NCBI GenBank assembly: GCA_020430675.1
Contig: JAGQJJ010000368.1
Span: 1-5,034, forward strand
From: Myxococcales bacterium
GTDB lineage: Bacteria; Myxococcota; Bradymonadia; UBA7976; UBA1532
Direction of reading: 5' to 3'
Length of the DNA stretch: 5,034 nucleotides
In this document: positions 4,280 to 5,034 of the stretch, one piece after another
Layout: every line of letters starts with the position of its first letter
Position numbering within the stretch: the first letter of the stretch is position 1
Program-made: the position numbers and the translations under genes
Notes under the pieces: model-generated
Told to the model about the DNA's origin: nothing
Seen by the model: the letters and a program-made list of their open reading frames with translations, nothing else
Databases searched by the model: none

Positions 4280-5034
4280 TACATCGCCCGCCATTCGAGC
4301 GTCAGGCGGTACGCCCCAGCCGCTTCGCCATCATGGCCATCGACGATGACCACGACCTGCGCCGCGCGCCCGTCCAGCGAGACCGATGTTCGCGCGGCGC
4401 GCCGCGGCTCGGGCGCCTCGGCGTCGTCTTCGTTGCAGGCCCGCTCGGTGTCGGACAGCGCGCAGACGTCGCGGATGGAGACCGCCGGGTCGAAGTCGGC
4501 GTCGAGCGACAGCACCGTCGCGGTGAGCACGCCCGGGGCGGCGGGCACGGTGACCGCAAACGCGCTGTCCGGGCCGTCGCCGCCCGCGCAGCCGAGCGGC
4601 TGGAAGCGAGCCCCTCGGTGGTGTCTTCGAGCACCGTGGGCACGCCGGCAACAACCGCGATCGGCCGGGCATCGGCGCAGCCCCGATCGCGCGCGGCCGC
4701 CGTCTCGCGCCGCATTCGCAGGGCGTAGGGCGAAGCGCCCAACACGTCGAGCGGCCGGATGACCCCGACGGCGTAGAGGCCGTCGCCGGGCGCGTCGAAT
4801 GAGGTGGTCTCCTCGGCCTGCTGCAAGTCGATGGCGCCGAGGAAGCGCCAATCGGCCCCTTCACGCGCGGCGAACTCGACCGTCAGCGGCACCAGCGCCT
4901 CGGGCGGACGGATGACGGTGACGATGAGGCGCTCGCCTGCGCGCAGCGCGGTCGGCAGGCGGTCGATGTCGGCGACGGCGCCCGGCGGCGCGCCCGCTGG
5001 CGAAAGACCGCAGGCGCGGCGGCCGGGGGACTCG
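4279..5034 (-). CDS. PPC-like secreted or surface protein, N-terminus cut off and frame broken
   Basis: This partial gene enters from the right edge and ends at TAG 4279-4281, with about 250 residues visible when read with one frame change. The first part (5033 to about 4614) contains beta-strand-rich sequence, e.g. DWRFLGAIDL and GLYAVGVIRPLDVLGA, then a Cys-containing stretch ending LEDTTEG. The second part (about 4610 to 4282, other frame) continues FQPLGCAGGDGPDSAFAV, LDADFDPAVSIRDVC, ACNEDDAE, VVVIVDGHD and GAYRLTLEW. Together they match the pattern of bacterial pre-peptidase C-terminal (PPC)-like beta-sandwiches: Cys, PD.xF.V, FD..V.IRD.C, ACNEDD, VDG, GAY.L. The paired cysteines suggest disulfides and an extracytoplasmic location; such repeats are common in myxobacterial surface proteins. 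No enzyme domain is visible, though one could lie upstream outside the window. Neither frame alone gives a sensible protein over the whole length. The break is either a real mutation or an assembly error. Function unknown. Confidence 0.65.
4603..4616 (-). other. Apparent -1 frameshift (missing base in a G run)
   Basis: Upstream reading ends credibly at ...GAG GGG (E-G), and downstream reading resumes credibly at TTC CAG (F-Q) in the -1 frame. The intervening run of four G (4611-4614) would restore a single frame if it had one more G, giving TTEGARFQPLGC across the junction. Confidence 0.6.

Noticed and set aside
4603..4616. Programmed -1 ribosomal frameshifting in the PPC-like gene.
   Set aside because: No X-XXY-YYZ slippery heptamer in the upstream frame, and no reason for recoding in a surface protein. 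A simple missing base explains it.
4302..4892. Separate 196-codon minus-strand gene starting at GTG 4892.
   Set aside because: The frame is open beyond 4892 to the window edge with credible protein, and its C-terminal half turns into Arg/Ser-rich shadow after about 4610. It is better read as the first part of the frameshifted gene.

Overview
The window is about 5 kb of very GC-rich bacterial DNA, densely coded, with no mobile element, RNA gene or CRISPR array that I can see. The gene content fits a high-GC member of Proteobacteria sensu lato. A DsbA-like isomerase, a DUF4399 lipoprotein, a CarH/LitR-type B12 regulator and a cysteine-containing PPC-like secreted protein occur together here, and the last two lean towards Myxococcota or a relative. 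This taxonomic guess is an inference and is not decisive.

Layout, left to right. (1) 1-173, minus: the N-terminal 57 residues of a 2-hydroxychromene-2-carboxylate isomerase-like protein, cut by the window edge. (2) 341-1501, plus: a membrane-anchored YkuE/YaeI-like metallophosphoesterase, divergent from gene 1 across a 167-bp gap. (3) 1594-2448, plus: a secreted lipoprotein made of two tandem DUF4399 domains. (4) 2457-3443, minus: a MerR-type regulator with a cobalamin-binding light-sensor module, convergent with gene 3 and only 8 bp from it. (5) 3555-4145, minus: an ECF sigma factor 111 bp upstream of gene 4 on the same strand. (6) 4279-5034, minus: a PPC-like secreted or surface protein, cut by the right edge and carrying an apparent -1 frameshift near 4611-4614.

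The most interesting unit is genes 5 and 4: a sigma factor followed by a CarH/LitR-like regulator that keeps the Wx9EH and ExH cobalamin signatures. The pair looks like a light- and B12-responsive transcription switch, with the photoreceptor apparently taking the place an anti-sigma factor would usually occupy. The AT-rich 133-bp gap in front of the sigma gene holds a perfect -35 box, a palindrome overlapping it, two related GTTCA-type inverted repeats and a hairpin in the probable leader. It is the obvious candidate control region for the switch. No carotenoid, photolyase or other typical target gene lies in the window, so the regulon is not visible.

Genes 1, 2, 3 and 6 have no clear functional tie to the switch. 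Genes 2 and 3 may be co-transcribed, but the 92-bp gap between them contains a strong GC palindrome.
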